Source: Pedobacter mendelii (lineage in GTDB: Bacteria > Bacteroidota > Bacteroidia > Sphingobacteriales > Sphingobacteriaceae). Taken from it: 64,000 nucleotides of DNA. Each line of letters begins with the position of its first letter. Position 1 is the stretch's first letter. Location: assembly GCF_014635725.1 (NCBI RefSeq), contig NZ_BMDJ01000002.1, positions 496,001 through 560,000 of the forward strand, read 5' to 3'. Below are positions 46,084-56,127 of the stretch, one piece after another. The position numbers and the translations under genes were made by a program. The notes below the pieces were generated by a model. That model was not told the DNA's origin, ran no database searches, and was given only the letters and a program-made list of their open reading frames with translations.

Positions 46084-47535
46084 TTAGTTATCAGTCATTA
46101 ACTTATTGTATAACAGCTCGGTTCCAGAAATTGGCCAAATGTATTGAGTAGATGTTGGTGCAACAGACGGAACATTTCCCTTTCCAGGTATTGTTAGTCC
46201 TAGTCGTAGCAAATCAGGACTACGCAAACCTTCTCCTAAAAATTCGATATTTCTTTCTTTTAGAAAAGCATCAAATAGTGCTTGAGGAGATGCAAAACTT
46301 GCTGCAGTAAATACAGTAGTTGCATCAGATCTTGTTCTAACTGCGTTAAGTAATGCTACACTTTGTGCATCAAGTGAGTTTGTGCTTCTGGCACGGGCCT
46401 CACCTAAATTTAATAGTACTTCAGCATACCTGATTACAGGAACATAATCGGCATATCCCGCAGCCGCTAGCGTTGGAAATTTAGATAAATAAGGTAAGTT
46501 TCCTGAAATGGTAATAAAAGATCGCCTTTTATCAACTGCTTTAATCGTTGCGTCGCCAATTATTCCATCAGGGTTTAAAGAGTATAATTTTACACCGAAA
46601 TAGTACGAGCCCAATGCACTTTGACCTCCTGCTGCTTCCGTACCAGTAACAAATGGCATAGAAAGAATAGATTCGCTTGTAGTGTAAGGTGTTTTGAAAA
46701 CATTTGTAACGTCGCTTTGCAGCGCCAACGGAACACCTGTACTAGCAACAAATGGTGCAGATGCACTAACTATCTTATTTGCCTCTGTTATAACATCTGC
46801 ATATCGTTGCATAGTTAAATAAACCCGCGTTTTAAAAGCAATAGCCGTATTGCGATGACCACGTGTTGTATTGGTTACTGCTACGGTTCCATAATTTAGT
46901 GGAAGATCAACTTCTGCTTCGTTCAGGTCTTTTAAAATTTGTGTATAAATAACACTAGTAGAACTTCTGGCTAAATCGTAATTTCCAGCAACAGAATTCC
47001 CGGTTAAACGTAAAGGCAAACCTGGTTTCGAACCTTGTCCATCATAATAAGGCCTGGCATAAAGTTGTAGCAAACTATAATAACTAATCGCTCTTACAAG
47101 CTTGGCTTCTGCTATATAATTCTTTGCTATTGCATCTCCAATTACAGAAGTTCCTTTAGCAGCCATACCCTCAATAAATAGGTTACATCGATTAATGGTG
47201 CTGTAAGCAGAAGCCCAAAAATCTGTTACTTCTTGCGCACCATTACCTAAGGTATAATTATAGGTTTGGTAAGCCGTTACAGAGTTACTGCTTTGAGCCA
47301 GGAAGTTATCTGCTCTTAAATCATTGTAAACAAGATACCTGCTGCCATAAAAATCTCCAGCCCTTAATCCTGCATATAAACCTAAAACTTGCCCCTGAAT
47401 TCTTCCAACAGTAGAAAACTGAGCGTAATCTAAAGTTGCAACCGCAGTTTGCGATTCAGGCGTTAGTAATTCTTTCTTACAACTGGTTAATAAACCTATT
47501 GTGATGCAAGTAAAATATAATATTTTCTTTTTCAT
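46084..47535 (-). CDS. SusD/RagB family nutrient-binding lipoprotein
   Basis: 483 residues from the ATG at 47535 (MKKKILYFTCITIGLLTSCK); a longer frame into the susC end lacks a signal peptide at its start. The lipobox is LLTSC. The SusD fold is shown by GARVYLTM-like KTRVYLTMQRYADVITEANK, the TPR-like helices, and the C-terminal ERNIEFLGEGLRSPDLLRLG. It is a surface lipoprotein that binds a glycan or other nutrient for its SusC partner, whose stop lies 16 bp upstream. No glycosidase or regulator is adjacent, so the substrate is unknown. Confidence 0.95.
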   Translation of the reverse strand: MKKKILYFTCITIGLLTSCKKELLTPESQTAVATLDYAQFSTVGRIQGQVLGLYAGLRAGDFYGSRYLVYNDLRADNFLAQSSNSVTAYQTYNYTLGNGAQEVTDFWASAYSTINRCNLFIEGMAAKGTSVIGDAIAKNYIAEAKLVRAISYYSLLQLYARPYYDGQGSKPGLPLRLTGNSVAGNYDLARSSTSVIYTQILKDLNEAEVDLPLNYGTVAVTNTTRGHRNTAIAFKTRVYLTMQRYADVITEANKIVSASAPFVASTGVPLALQSDVTNVFKTPYTTSESILSMPFVTGTEAAGGQSALGSYYFGVKLYSLNPDGIIGDATIKAVDKRRSFITISGNLPYLSKFPTLAAAGYADYVPVIRYAEVLLNLGEARARSTNSLDAQSVALLNAVRTRSDATTVFTAASFASPQALFDAFLKERNIEFLGEGLRSPDLLRLGLTIPGKGNVPSVAPTSTQYIWPISGTELLYNKLMTDN

Positions 47536-47551
47536 AATTCTTTCTTGTTCG

Positions 47552-50500
47552 TTAAAACTTAACAGATAAACCTGCGGTAAAAGCCCTTCCATTGCCTACA
47601 GAATTTCTTTCAACACCTTGTGAAGCGTTTCCTCCGATTGAGTTACCATTAGACGAAACTTCAGGATCAGAACCAGGATATTTGGTAAGGATGATTAAAT
47701 TGTTACCGCTAACATATAATCTGGCACTGGATAGTTTTAATCTTGATACAATATTTTTAGGAAATGTATAACCGAAAGTTGCACTTCTCAATTTCAAAAA
47801 GTCGCCTTTGAAAACATTTACATCAATTGGAAAAGATGATCCGTTTGATACGTTATCTCCATTTACAATTTTTGGAATATCTGTTTCTTGTCCAGGAGTA
47901 GTCCACCTTCTCAACATATCAGTAGAATTATTCCAGAAACGCTGATCTCTTAATCCAGAATTAGTTCCATAATAAATGTAAAAACCGAGTTGGTAAGTAA
48001 AAGTTAAGCCTAAGTCAAACTGTTTATATCTAAATGTATTATCAAAACCTCCAGAAAATTTTGGTTGCGTATTTCTATAAGGAATACCATCATTATTTAG
48101 AGATATTCCGTTTTTTGCCTCAGTACCGTCCTCGTAAGAATATCTGAATTGACCAGCCGGTGCAACTTGTTGATAAAGCACTTTTTTTCCGGTAGATTTT
48201 TCAATAAAAATACGTCTTCCAGTTGCAGGGTCTACACCAGCAGTTTGTACGGCATATATCATACCAAGAGGACCACCAACTTTAGAAATACTTGCAGATT
48301 CTAAACTCGAAGTTGCCTGAATAAACTGTGTTAAACCATCTGATAGTGAAAGAACTTCATTTTTATTATACGAAATATTAAATGATGGAGACCAGCTAAA
48401 ATCTTGTGTACGAACAGCATCTGCAGTGATAGCAAACTCAAAACCTTTATTGTACATGGAAGCAATGTTAAGCTGAGGGGTACTAGGTAAACCCGCAGAA
48501 GGAACCTGTGGCACGTTATAAATTAAACCATCAAGCTTGTTTTTATAATAAGCAGCTTCCACAGTAATTCTATCATTAAGAATACCAAAATTGAAACCTA
48601 AATCTAGCTTCTTGCTTTCCTCCCATCCAATTTGATCGTTTCCCGTTTGACTCGGAACCAATGTAGATGCTCCGTTATATAAGCCGGTTGAGTAGAATGA
48701 ATATGAGGCTAAGTTTCCTAAACCATTTGTATTACCAACTGTACCGTATGAACCTCGGATTTTGAAACTTGTGAAGGTTTTATCTAAGCCTAATTTCGAC
48801 CAGAATTTTTCTTGTGCAATTTCCCAGCCTAAAGCAACACCATAAAAAACACCTTTCTTATTATCAGCTCCAAATGCAGAATATTCATCCTGACGAATGT
48901 TTGCATTTACATAATATTTTTTATTATAATTATAAGTTAAGCCACTAAAAAATGAAACCAAATAATTTTCACCCATATTGGCAACATTTACTGCAGGGGT
49001 GGCATATCCTGCAGCAAACACATTAAAAGCAGGATCGGACAAGGTAGTTCTACTGGCTCCAAAACCTAAAGATGTACTTCTTTGTTGCTCGTTACCCAAT
49101 AGTAAAGAAAAATTATGTTTTTCGCCAAAAGTTTTATCCGCCTGAATGGTATTTGTTAAAACCCATCTTTTATTTTTATTTAAACTTTCAGCCGCAGAAC
49201 CACCAGCGGCTGCAGAACCACCATTTATAGGATTGGCAAAGGAATCATTGTCAGAGAAAATATAATCAATACCATAAACTGATTTCGCAAATAACCAGGG
49301 TGTTATATTCGCTTGTAAATAAATGTTAGACTGGATATGATTGATCTCATTATTTGAGCGATCTAAATTCAATACTGCAGCAGGATTATAAAAACCTACA
49401 TCAGAACCTACATTTGCACCCCTTCCAATCGTAGTTGCATTAAATACACTATAAGACCCATCATTATTATAAGGAGAAACATTTGGTGCCGTAACAATCG
49501 CTAAACGACCTAAACCACCTGTACCAAATGCTTCACCTGCAAGAGATCCTGTAGAAGTTGCAGATAAATTTTCCTCATTAGAGTAAGATATTTTACCGCC
49601 TACAACAAATATTTTTCCTTCTCTATGATCTACTTTGAATAAGGCGGCTTTTCTGTTGTAATTATTATTGGTTACAATACCTTGCTGGTTTGTGTAACTT
49701 CCAGATAAATAATAATTTGTAGATTCACTTCCACCAGAAATACTTAAAGAGTTATTGTGTGAAAAGCCAGTCCTATAAATATAATCATACCAATTTGTAT
49801 TAATTACATTTCCAGCGGCATCATTTGATAATGCAAAATACCTTCGGCTAGCTAAATTTGGGTTTGTAATATCATAAGTACCTGCATTTCTCAAACCTTC
49901 ATTTTTTAAATCAGTATATTGATAAGCATCCAAAAGTATTGGTAAGCGCCTGGCTTCTGTTGAACTTACCCATGCATCATAGGATACAACTGCTTTACCT
50001 GGCTTACCTTTTTTGGTAGTAATTACAATAACACCATTGGCGCCTCTACTTCCATAAATTGCAGATGCAGCAGCATCTTTTAAAACCTCTAACCGTTCAA
50101 TATCATTAGGATTGATGCTGGACAACGCATTACCAGGTGCACTTGAACCACTTACATCTCCCGTATAGGTAGCAACCCCATCAACAATAATTAAAGGATA
50201 TGAACTCAATGAGATAGAGTTTGTACCACGAATACGAATTACCGGAGGATTATTTAATACACCATTTGGAATTGTTATCTGAACACCGGCGGCCTTTCCA
50301 CCCAGCGCCTGGTCAAAACTTTGAATAGCCTTGTTTTCAAATTCTTTACCTGAAATAGTAGATATTGAACCTATGTTATCAGCTTTTTTAAAGGTAGAGT
50401 AACCCGTAACAATGACATCTGTTAGCGAATTACTTTCTTCTTCTAATGCTGCATTCACAATAGAAGAATTAATTGAAACTGTTTTTGCGGTAAAGCCAAT

Positions 50501-50725
50501 GAAACGAAAAATAAGGGATTTAGCTTCATTAGGAACAGATATCGAATAAATACCATCGGGCCCGGTTTGAGCCACAATTCTCGCCCCTGGAACAACAACA
50601 GAAACTCCAGGAATTGGAAGCCCATCTTTTATTGAGGTTACCTTTCCTGTAATCTTCTTCTGTTGCGCTTGTACTGAGAAGCTCAGCACAGCCAGAAGGA
50701 ACAAAACGAGTAGTTTTTCTTTCAT
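47552..50725 (-). CDS. SusC/RagA family TonB-linked outer-membrane protein
   Basis: 1057 residues. The signal peptide ends in SVQAQ. A carboxypeptidase-regulatory-like N-terminal domain (KITGKVTSIKDGLPIPGVSV) is followed by a TonB-box-like LTDVIVTGYSTFKKAD, the plug (ALGGKAAGVQI, RIRGTNSISLSSYPLIIVDG, then DAAASAIYGSRGANGVIVIT) and a large beta-barrel ending in AGLSVKF. It imports nutrients with the SusD-like protein downstream. A 626-bp very A/T-rich spacer lies upstream. No sigma/anti-sigma pair or hybrid sensor gene is next to it in this window. Confidence 0.97.
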   Translation of the reverse strand: MKEKLLVLFLLAVLSFSVQAQQKKITGKVTSIKDGLPIPGVSVVVPGARIVAQTGPDGIYSISVPNEAKSLIFRFIGFTAKTVSINSSIVNAALEEESNSLTDVIVTGYSTFKKADNIGSISTISGKEFENKAIQSFDQALGGKAAGVQITIPNGVLNNPPVIRIRGTNSISLSSYPLIIVDGVATYTGDVSGSSAPGNALSSINPNDIERLEVLKDAAASAIYGSRGANGVIVITTKKGKPGKAVVSYDAWVSSTEARRLPILLDAYQYTDLKNEGLRNAGTYDITNPNLASRRYFALSNDAAGNVINTNWYDYIYRTGFSHNNSLSISGGSESTNYYLSGSYTNQQGIVTNNNYNRKAALFKVDHREGKIFVVGGKISYSNEENLSATSTGSLAGEAFGTGGLGRLAIVTAPNVSPYNNDGSYSVFNATTIGRGANVGSDVGFYNPAAVLNLDRSNNEINHIQSNIYLQANITPWLFAKSVYGIDYIFSDNDSFANPINGGSAAAGGSAAESLNKNKRWVLTNTIQADKTFGEKHNFSLLLGNEQQRSTSLGFGASRTTLSDPAFNVFAAGYATPAVNVANMGENYLVSFFSGLTYNYNKKYYVNANIRQDEYSAFGADNKKGVFYGVALGWEIAQEKFWSKLGLDKTFTSFKIRGSYGTVGNTNGLGNLASYSFYSTGLYNGASTLVPSQTGNDQIGWEESKKLDLGFNFGILNDRITVEAAYYKNKLDGLIYNVPQVPSAGLPSTPQLNIASMYNKGFEFAITADAVRTQDFSWSPSFNISYNKNEVLSLSDGLTQFIQATSSLESASISKVGGPLGMIYAVQTAGVDPATGRRIFIEKSTGKKVLYQQVAPAGQFRYSYEDGTEAKNGISLNNDGIPYRNTQPKFSGGFDNTFRYKQFDLGLTFTYQLGFYIYYGTNSGLRDQRFWNNSTDMLRRWTTPGQETDIPKIVNGDNVSNGSSFPIDVNVFKGDFLKLRSATFGYTFPKNIVSRLKLSSARLYVSGNNLIILTKYPGSDPEVSSNGNSIGGNASQGVERNSVGNGRAFTAGLSVKF

Positions 50726-51351
50726 ACTTTTTAGTTTTAGGATTATGATTAATTATAAATGAGGAAATTGTGTTCTATAAAAGATCAATCCTAAAAAAAA
50801 TCAACAATAAGCTCTAAAAAAAAAGCCTAACTACGAGAAAAATTCACCCAGGGTCTGATTTTTTTAAAAATTTTAAAGATATCAAGCAGAATAAATTGAT
50901 AAAACTTAAATTATCAACATAAAATCGCCAAAAAAAATTTAAAATAGTTTGTTTTAGTTTTGATTATCTAAAAAAACAAAAAATAAAACCAAAAAAAGAA
51001 TATAAAATATAAATTATATATAATTTTTACATTAAAAACAACCTATTATATTAGTTATTAAATAAAAATATAATTTATTATACCAAAAAATCATAAAAAA
51101 CATTATAAATTCTAGATAATTTAGAATAAACTTAAATTTAAACATGAAAAAACTAGACAATTACTCATAAATTTAATTTTTAACATAAAAAATAAATAAA
51201 AAACTTAGGTTATTGATATTAATAAGATTATTAAATAAAATTAATTTCGTAACGCTACTTATACAGAATCTCATAAAATATTTAATTTTATTTTTTTTTA
51301 AAAGAACTTTCACTATTGTTTTATTACTTTTAAATATTAAAAAAGCATACA
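50726..51351. other. 626-bp very A/T-rich spacer upstream of the SusC gene
   Basis: No gene-like open frame with family resemblance and no RNA gene are seen. The sequence is mostly A/T homopolymer-rich tracts, especially 50920-51340. It must contain the susC promoter on the minus strand and that of the small membrane gene on the plus strand, but no full TAnnTTTG/TTG pair is found. Confidence 0.6.
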
Positions 51352-51738
51352 ATGACAGCAGGAAAAAAAATAACCTCAATTATTATAGTAATTGCAATAT
51401 TAATCATTGCAGGTCTGGCTTATTACAGGTACTTTTTCGTTTTTGGCGAAGGCGTTAAAGCAGGCGAATTAAATTATGTTGTAAAAAAAGGCTATATGTT
51501 TAAAACCTATGAAGGAAAGCTAATTCAAAGTGGTATAAAATCTCGCCAAACAGGAACACTTCAAAATAATGAGTTCGAATTTTCTATCGGAAGCAAAGAA
51601 ATTGCTGAGAAAATGATGGCAAACAGTGGTAAGTTTTACGAATTACACTACAAAGAATACAAAAATACACTTCCGTGGAGAGGATTTTCTGTATATGTTG
51701 TAGATAGTGTTATTTCTACAAAAGATTTACCTCAGTAA
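51352..51738 (+). CDS. Small single-pass membrane protein of unknown function
   Basis: 128 residues. One transmembrane helix (ITSIIIVIAILIIAGLAYY) is followed by an exported or cytosolic domain: FGEGVKAGELNYVVKKGYMF, KTYEGKLIQSGI, KFYELHYKEYKNTLPWRGFS. I recall similar short Bacteroidota proteins carrying a misleading '6-phosphogluconate dehydrogenase' label; no dehydrogenase motif is visible. A terminator hairpin follows at 51798-51826. Confidence 0.75.
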   Translation: MTAGKKITSIIIVIAILIIAGLAYYRYFFVFGEGVKAGELNYVVKKGYMFKTYEGKLIQSGIKSRQTGTLQNNEFEFSIGSKEIAEKMMANSGKFYELHYKEYKNTLPWRGFSVYVVDSVISTKDLPQ

Positions 51739-51797
51739 AGTTGTTCGTTAAGAAAAACAATTACATACTCAATAAGCTTTGTAAAAATTAACAAAAA

Positions 51798-51826
51798 AAT
51801 CCGGAGGTATTTAAACCTTCCGGATT
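51798..51826. terminator. Terminator hairpin
   Basis: AATCCGGAGGT and ACCTTCCGGATT form an 11-bp stem with one bulged or mismatched base and a short A/T loop, preceded by an A tract. It lies between the small membrane gene and the convergent acyl-CoA dehydrogenase. Confidence 0.75.
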
Positions 51827-51851
51827 ACTCATAATATATTTGGTTTTTAAT

Positions 51852-51929
51852 AAGGTAGAAGGCGGAAGGTTTAAGGTAGAAAGTTAATGCATAAAGCCCT
51901 AAACCTTTTACCTTAAAATACTCTACCTT
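51852..51929. repeat. AAGGTAGAAGG-word palindrome at the acyl-CoA dehydrogenase 3' end
   Basis: AAGGTAGAAGG and GGTTTAAGGTAGA words (51852-51880) are mirrored by AAACCTTTTACCTT and CTCTACCTT (51901-51929). The right arm contains the stop codon of the dehydrogenase gene. The class is the same as the other word-repeat palindromes, but the word differs. Confidence 0.55.
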
Positions 51930-53077
51930 GATAATATTTCTCTTGCAATTACAATCTTTTGTATTTCAGAAGTACCCTCTCCTATTGTACATAATTTACT
52001 ATCGCGATAAAATTTTTCTACAGGAAAATCTTTTGTATAACCATAACCTCCAAAAATTTGAACGGCTTCGGTTGATACCCGTACAGCAACTTCCGATGAA
52101 AAGTACTTAGCCATTGCCGACTCTTTAGTCATGGGCAAATGCCTGTTTTTCAAATCTGCTGCCTGGCGTATCAACAATTCTGCTGCTTCAATATCAGTAG
52201 CCATATCTGCAAGCTTAAAACTAATGGCCTGAAAGCTAGAGATTGGTTGCCCGAACTGCTGACGTTGTTTTGAATACGATACCGCAGCATCAAAAGCACC
52301 CTTAGCAATACCTAAACCTAATGCAGCAATCGAAATTCTTCCACCATCTAAAACTTTCATAGCCTGCTTAAAACCTTCGCCAACATTTCCAAGCAAATTT
52401 GCCTTTGGTACACGGCAATTATCAAAAATCATTTCAGTGGTTTCTGATGCTCGCATACCTAACTTATTTTCTTTTTTTCCGGCAGAAAAACCTGGCGTGC
52501 CACGCTCTACTACGATAGCAGATATTCCTTTTGAGCTTCCCTGCTCGCCAGTACGCACCATAACAACAGCAACATCGCCACTTTTCCCATGTGTTATCCA
52601 GTTTTTTGCACCGTTAATTATATAATCATCACCATCTTCAACGGCAGTTGTCATCATTCTTAAAGCATCAGAACCTGTATTTGCTTCGGTTAATCCCCAG
52701 GCACCTATCCATTCTGCGGTTGCTAATTTCGGTAACCATTTTCGCTTTTGTTCTTCATTACCAAAAGCTAAAATGTGCCCGGTACATAAAGAATTGTGAG
52801 CTGCTAAGGATAGTCCGATTGAACCACAAACTCTTGAAACTTCAACAATAACATCAACATATTCCTGGTAGCCCAAACCTGAGCCACCATATTCTTCTGG
52901 TACTAAAACACCCATTAGCCCAAGTTCTCCCAATTGTTTAAACAATTCTATTGGGAAAGTTTGTGCTTCATCCCATTCCATTATATTCGGACGAATGTGT
53001 TTTTCGGCAAAATCCTTTACCATCGCCTTAACATTTACCTGGGTTTCAGTCTCTGAAAAATTATAACTCACGCTCAT
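51923..53077 (-). CDS. Acyl-CoA dehydrogenase
   Basis: 384 residues, a short/medium-chain FAD-dependent acyl-CoA dehydrogenase. The signature [15 protein letters not shown] lines the flavin. The second signature is [20 protein letters not shown] and the catalytic base region is [19 protein letters not shown]. It catalyses alpha,beta-dehydrogenation of acyl-CoA in beta-oxidation or branched-chain amino acid breakdown. No other beta-oxidation genes are adjacent. An 11-bp inverted repeat lies 38-74 bp upstream of the start. Confidence 0.95.
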   Translation of the reverse strand: MSVSYNFSETETQVNVKAMVKDFAEKHIRPNIMEWDEAQTFPIELFKQLGELGLMGVLVPEEYGGSGLGYQEYVDVIVEVSRVCGSIGLSLAAHNSLCTGHILAFGNEEQKRKWLPKLATAEWIGAWGLTEANTGSDALRMMTTAVEDGDDYIINGAKNWITHGKSGDVAVVMVRTGEQGSSKGISAIVVERGTPGFSAGKKENKLGMRASETTEMIFDNCRVPKANLLGNVGEGFKQAMKVLDGGRISIAALGLGIAKGAFDAAVSYSKQRQQFGQPISSFQAISFKLADMATDIEAAELLIRQAADLKNRHLPMTKESAMAKYFSSEVAVRVSTEAVQIFGGYGYTKDFPVEKFYRDSKLCTIGEGTSEIQKIVIAREILSR

Positions 53078-53114
53078 TAATTATTTATTTTTTATGGTTA
53101 GAAGTGGCAATGAT

Positions 53115-53151
53115 AAACATTTATTTCATAGTTATTTACCAATAAATGTTT
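53115..53151. promoter_or_regulatory. 11-bp inverted repeat upstream of the acyl-CoA dehydrogenase
   Basis: AAACATTTATT (53115-53125) and AATAAATGTTT (53141-53151) are perfect inverted copies separated by 15 bp. This is a candidate operator, or a hairpin in the leader. No further gene is seen in 53078-53345. Confidence 0.5.
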
Positions 53152-53345
53152 GTCAAATTGCAGAACGAAATGGTATTTGGTTCAATTCTTTTGAATCTTA
53201 ATTTTAAACATTGATAAACTTCAAAAAAAGAATATTAATTTTATTTTAAGTAAATATCTGATTAAACCTTAATGGAGTGAGTTTGAGCGCCAAATGAAGA
53301 TTTAATGCAAATTCAATAATTGCATTCTTGATTGAATATTATTTC

Positions 53346-54251
53346 TTAAAAAGATAGATATGGAAGTATTTTATCTACAACTTGTGGTGTAAGAATCGCA
53401 ACTTTCTTTAAATCATTTGAGCTATTATAACTACCATGCTGTTTTCTATACTGAATAATGGCATTAATTTGCTTGTACGACAAATAAGGTAAGGTTTTTA
53501 AAGTATTGAAATCGGCAGCATTGATATTTATTATTCTTAAAGCCCCAGCATTAACCGAAACCTGATCTTTTATCTCATTATACCTTACGGAATCCAAACC
53601 ATAAACTTCCATAAGCTGTTCCTTTTTATAAAAGCCGCCTAAACGTTCACGGTATTTTATAATTCTTGATGCAAAAGCAGGCCCTATACCTTTTATTTGA
53701 TCCAACCCTGCAGAGTCTGCCCGATTAATTTCTACAACAACTAATGCCTTTTTAACATATTCTTTTTTCTCGTATTCAAAAACCTTTTTAGAAAAGTTTA
53801 AATTTTCACTTTCTATCTCAACATAAGGCAAAAGCTTTTTATACATTTCTGGTGAAATAGTATACATCCGTTGCAAGTCTTCTCCTTTATAAAACTTACC
53901 TCCTTTATTTCGGTAATTTATAATGGATTGAGATTGTTTTAGAGATAAACCAAGCGTTTGCCAATCTTCTACATCAATCGTATTAGGATCAAATTTAAAT
54001 AATTTTGCTACAGGTTTACTGTTAGAACGCTCTATTATATCACGAGTGATATGATAATTATCCTGATCTTGATCTGTAATTTTTATCTTTCCAATTGAAG
54101 CCAATAAGTTTGGGTTATCTTTTTCTACAGGCTTGTAATAGTTGTATATTATGGGAGAAGATTTTAATATTGCAATAATGACGATTAAAAGTACTAGTCC
54201 ATTGAATTCGCCTTTACTGAAACCAAAGTATTTGTTGAGCCAAATTCTCAT
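53346..54251 (-). CDS. ComEA-like helix-hairpin-helix protein
   Basis: 301 residues. One N-terminal transmembrane helix (EFNGLVLLIVIIAIL) is followed by three helix-hairpin-helix units: FDPNTIDVEDWQTLGLSLKQ, EINRADSAGLDQIKGIGPAF and ININAADFNTLKTLPYLSYK, each with the I-x-x-Y-R continuation typical of ComEA. It would be anchored in the inner membrane with the DNA-binding HhH units outside, as for a competence DNA receptor. No other com genes are nearby. In Bacteroidota such proteins are widespread and their role in DNA uptake is not shown. Confidence 0.88.
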   Translation of the reverse strand: MRIWLNKYFGFSKGEFNGLVLLIVIIAILKSSPIIYNYYKPVEKDNPNLLASIGKIKITDQDQDNYHITRDIIERSNSKPVAKLFKFDPNTIDVEDWQTLGLSLKQSQSIINYRNKGGKFYKGEDLQRMYTISPEMYKKLLPYVEIESENLNFSKKVFEYEKKEYVKKALVVVEINRADSAGLDQIKGIGPAFASRIIKYRERLGGFYKKEQLMEVYGLDSVRYNEIKDQVSVNAGALRIININAADFNTLKTLPYLSYKQINAIIQYRKQHGSYNSSNDLKKVAILTPQVVDKILPYLSF

Positions 54252-54287
54252 TATATGATATTACATGTGTATTATAAATATAAATCT

Positions 54288-54295
54288 TATTTTTG
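54288..54295 (+). promoter_or_regulatory. -7 element upstream of olsF
   Basis: TATTTTTG is a perfect TAnnTTTG. No TTG is found at the usual distance. The leader to the ATG at 54346 is about 45 bases and contains a fragment of the intergenic repeat. Confidence 0.45.
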
Positions 54296-54297
54296 GA

Positions 54298-54337
54298 ATT
54301 GCAAAACACTTGCTGTTTGGCGTTTCAACAAGCTAAT
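54298..54337. repeat. Fragment of the intergenic inverted-repeat element
   Basis: TTGCAAAACACTTGCTG and TTTGGCGTTTCAACAAGCT resemble the central part of the elements at 7143-7275 and 11292-11433 (TTGCAAAACTGCC and GGGCGTTTCGACAAGCT). The flanks of the element are missing. Confidence 0.55.
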
Positions 54338-54345
54338 TATTTTTT

Positions 54346-56097
54346 ATGAAGATTATTACTACCTCAGAATTTGCAAAGGCGACGAAGATAGATAAATTGG
54401 GTGTTCCAGGATTAGCAGGTTTGATGATGGAAATCATGAAACTGAATGACATTAACGATGTTTTCTCCCAAAATCAGCACTTTAAAGGTTTAGAGTTTGT
54501 AGATAAGATTTTAGAAACCATTGGTGTAACCATAGATTTTGATGAAGATGAACTAAACAGCATACCCAAAACCGGACCATTTATTGCGATAGCAAACCAT
54601 CCTTACGGTGGTGTAGAAGGCCTGGCTTTAGTTAAACTTTTATGTACAGTTCGCCCCGATGCAAAGGTTATGGTAAACTTTATCTTAAAAAAAATTCCCA
54701 ATCTTGATGAATTTTTTGTCGCTGTAAATCCATTCGAAAACGTTCAGCATTCATCAAGCATTAGCGGCTTGAAAACAACTTTCGATTTACTTAGAAGTGG
54801 CATACCAATTGGAATTTTCCCTGCTGGCGAAGTTTCTACATTTAAATTAGATGCACAGCAAGTAACCGATAGAATGTGGCATCCGGTGGTTGGCAAATTA
54901 ATTGCAAAAGCTAAAGTACCTGTTGTTCCAATTTATTTTCATGGCAATAATGGGGTTTTATTTAACATTTTAAGTTTTATCCATCCAACGCTACGTACTG
55001 CAAAGTTGCCATCAGAATTCCTGAATAAACATGGTAGAACCATTAGAGTAAGAATTGGGAAATCAATTGCACTCGATGAGATTTCGCACATGAACAGCAG
55101 CAATAAGCTAATGGACTTTTTAAGAGCCCGTACCTATGCTTTAGGTGTTGGCCTGGATACAGAAAAGAAACTTTTTAATCCGCTAAAGTTATTTAAGATT
55201 AAAAAGAAACCTGCTGAAATAATAGAAGAAACTTCCAGAATATTAATAAAAGAGGAAGTAACCACATTAGAAGATTTTAAAGTTTGGACTGAAAAAAATT
55301 ATGAAGTTTACATTGTTCCAACCTTAAAAATACCTAATATTTTAAGAGAAATTGGTCGCTTGCGAGAAATTACTTTTCGTGAGGTTGGCGAAGGAACCAA
55401 CAAAAAAATCGATTTAGATAACTATGATATCTACTACAACCATCTTTTTATATGGGATAAAGATTTAGAAAATATTGTTGGTGCGTATAGAATTGGTAAA
55501 GGAGATGAGATTTTAGAAAGCATGGGCCGCCGTGGTTTTTACTTGTCAGAATTGTTTAAAATAAAAGATCAGTTTTACCCAATGTTAAGGCAAGGCATTG
55601 AACTTGGGCGTTCTTGGATTAGAAAAGAATATCAAGGTAAACCCCTTCCCCTATTTTTACTTTGGAAAGGAATTTTAAAATACTTGATTGATAACCCTCA
55701 ATATCGGTACATGTTTGGGCCGGTAAGCATTAGCAATAATTTTTCAAAATTTAGCAAAGCCTTAATTGTAGATTATATTACCAAAAACCACTTCGATTAT
55801 GAAATGGCCAAATATGTTAGGCCGAGAAATAAATTCAAAGCAGATTTGTTGCCCATTTCTACAGATACTTTGGTAGATAGTAGCGACTCCTTTAAAGATT
55901 TAGATAGCATTATTGGCGATATTGAAAATTCGCACATTAAAGTGCCTGTTTTATTAAGGCAGTATATGAATTTGAATGCAAAGATTATCTCTTTTAACAT
56001 AGACCCCAAATTTTCTGATTGCCTTGATGGCTTTTTACTAGTAGATACGCATAATATACCACCAGAAATGCTGGAAAAATTAGGTAAAAACCTTTAA
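54346..56097 (+). CDS. olsF: OlsF-type bifunctional acyltransferase (aminolipid synthesis)
   Basis: 583 residues with two fused acyltransferases. The N-terminal PlsC-like O-acyltransferase half (1 to about 270) has IAIANHPYGGVEG (His85) and IGIFPAGEVSTF. The C-terminal half (about 320-570) is a GNAT-like N-acyltransferase of the OlsB/GlsB kind (LREITFREVGEGTNKKIDLD, then YMFGPVSISNNFS). OlsF of Flavobacterium johnsoniae and Serratia makes ornithine lipids; the separate Bacteroides GlsB/GlsA pair makes glycine lipids. The amino acid acceptor here is unknown. A terminator follows. A paralogue of the O-acyltransferase half lies 0.7 kb downstream. Confidence 0.85.
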   Translation: MKIITTSEFAKATKIDKLGVPGLAGLMMEIMKLNDINDVFSQNQHFKGLEFVDKILETIGVTIDFDEDELNSIPKTGPFIAIANHPYGGVEGLALVKLLCTVRPDAKVMVNFILKKIPNLDEFFVAVNPFENVQHSSSISGLKTTFDLLRSGIPIGIFPAGEVSTFKLDAQQVTDRMWHPVVGKLIAKAKVPVVPIYFHGNNGVLFNILSFIHPTLRTAKLPSEFLNKHGRTIRVRIGKSIALDEISHMNSSNKLMDFLRARTYALGVGLDTEKKLFNPLKLFKIKKKPAEIIEETSRILIKEEVTTLEDFKVWTEKNYEVYIVPTLKIPNILREIGRLREITFREVGEGTNKKIDLDNYDIYYNHLFIWDKDLENIVGAYRIGKGDEILESMGRRGFYLSELFKIKDQFYPMLRQGIELGRSWIRKEYQGKPLPLFLLWKGILKYLIDNPQYRYMFGPVSISNNFSKFSKALIVDYITKNHFDYEMAKYVRPRNKFKADLLPISTDTLVDSSDSFKDLDSIIGDIENSHIKVPVLLRQYMNLNAKIISFNIDPKFSDCLDGFLLVDTHNIPPEMLEKLGKNL

Positions 56098-56101
56098 TAG
56101 A

Positions 56102-56127
56102 AAAACCCGAATATCCATTCGGGTTTT
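56102..56127 (+). terminator. Terminator after olsF
   Basis: AAAACCCGAAT and ATTCGGGTTTT form a perfect 11-bp stem with a 4-base loop, followed by more T. The following stretch to 56387 is A/T-rich and holds no visible gene. Confidence 0.88.

Noticed and set aside
51173..51458. Overlapping Leu/Ile/Phe/Asn-rich frames on both strands in the A/T-rich spacer
   Set aside because: They arise from A/T-rich composition, show no family pattern and conflict with the small membrane gene at 51352.
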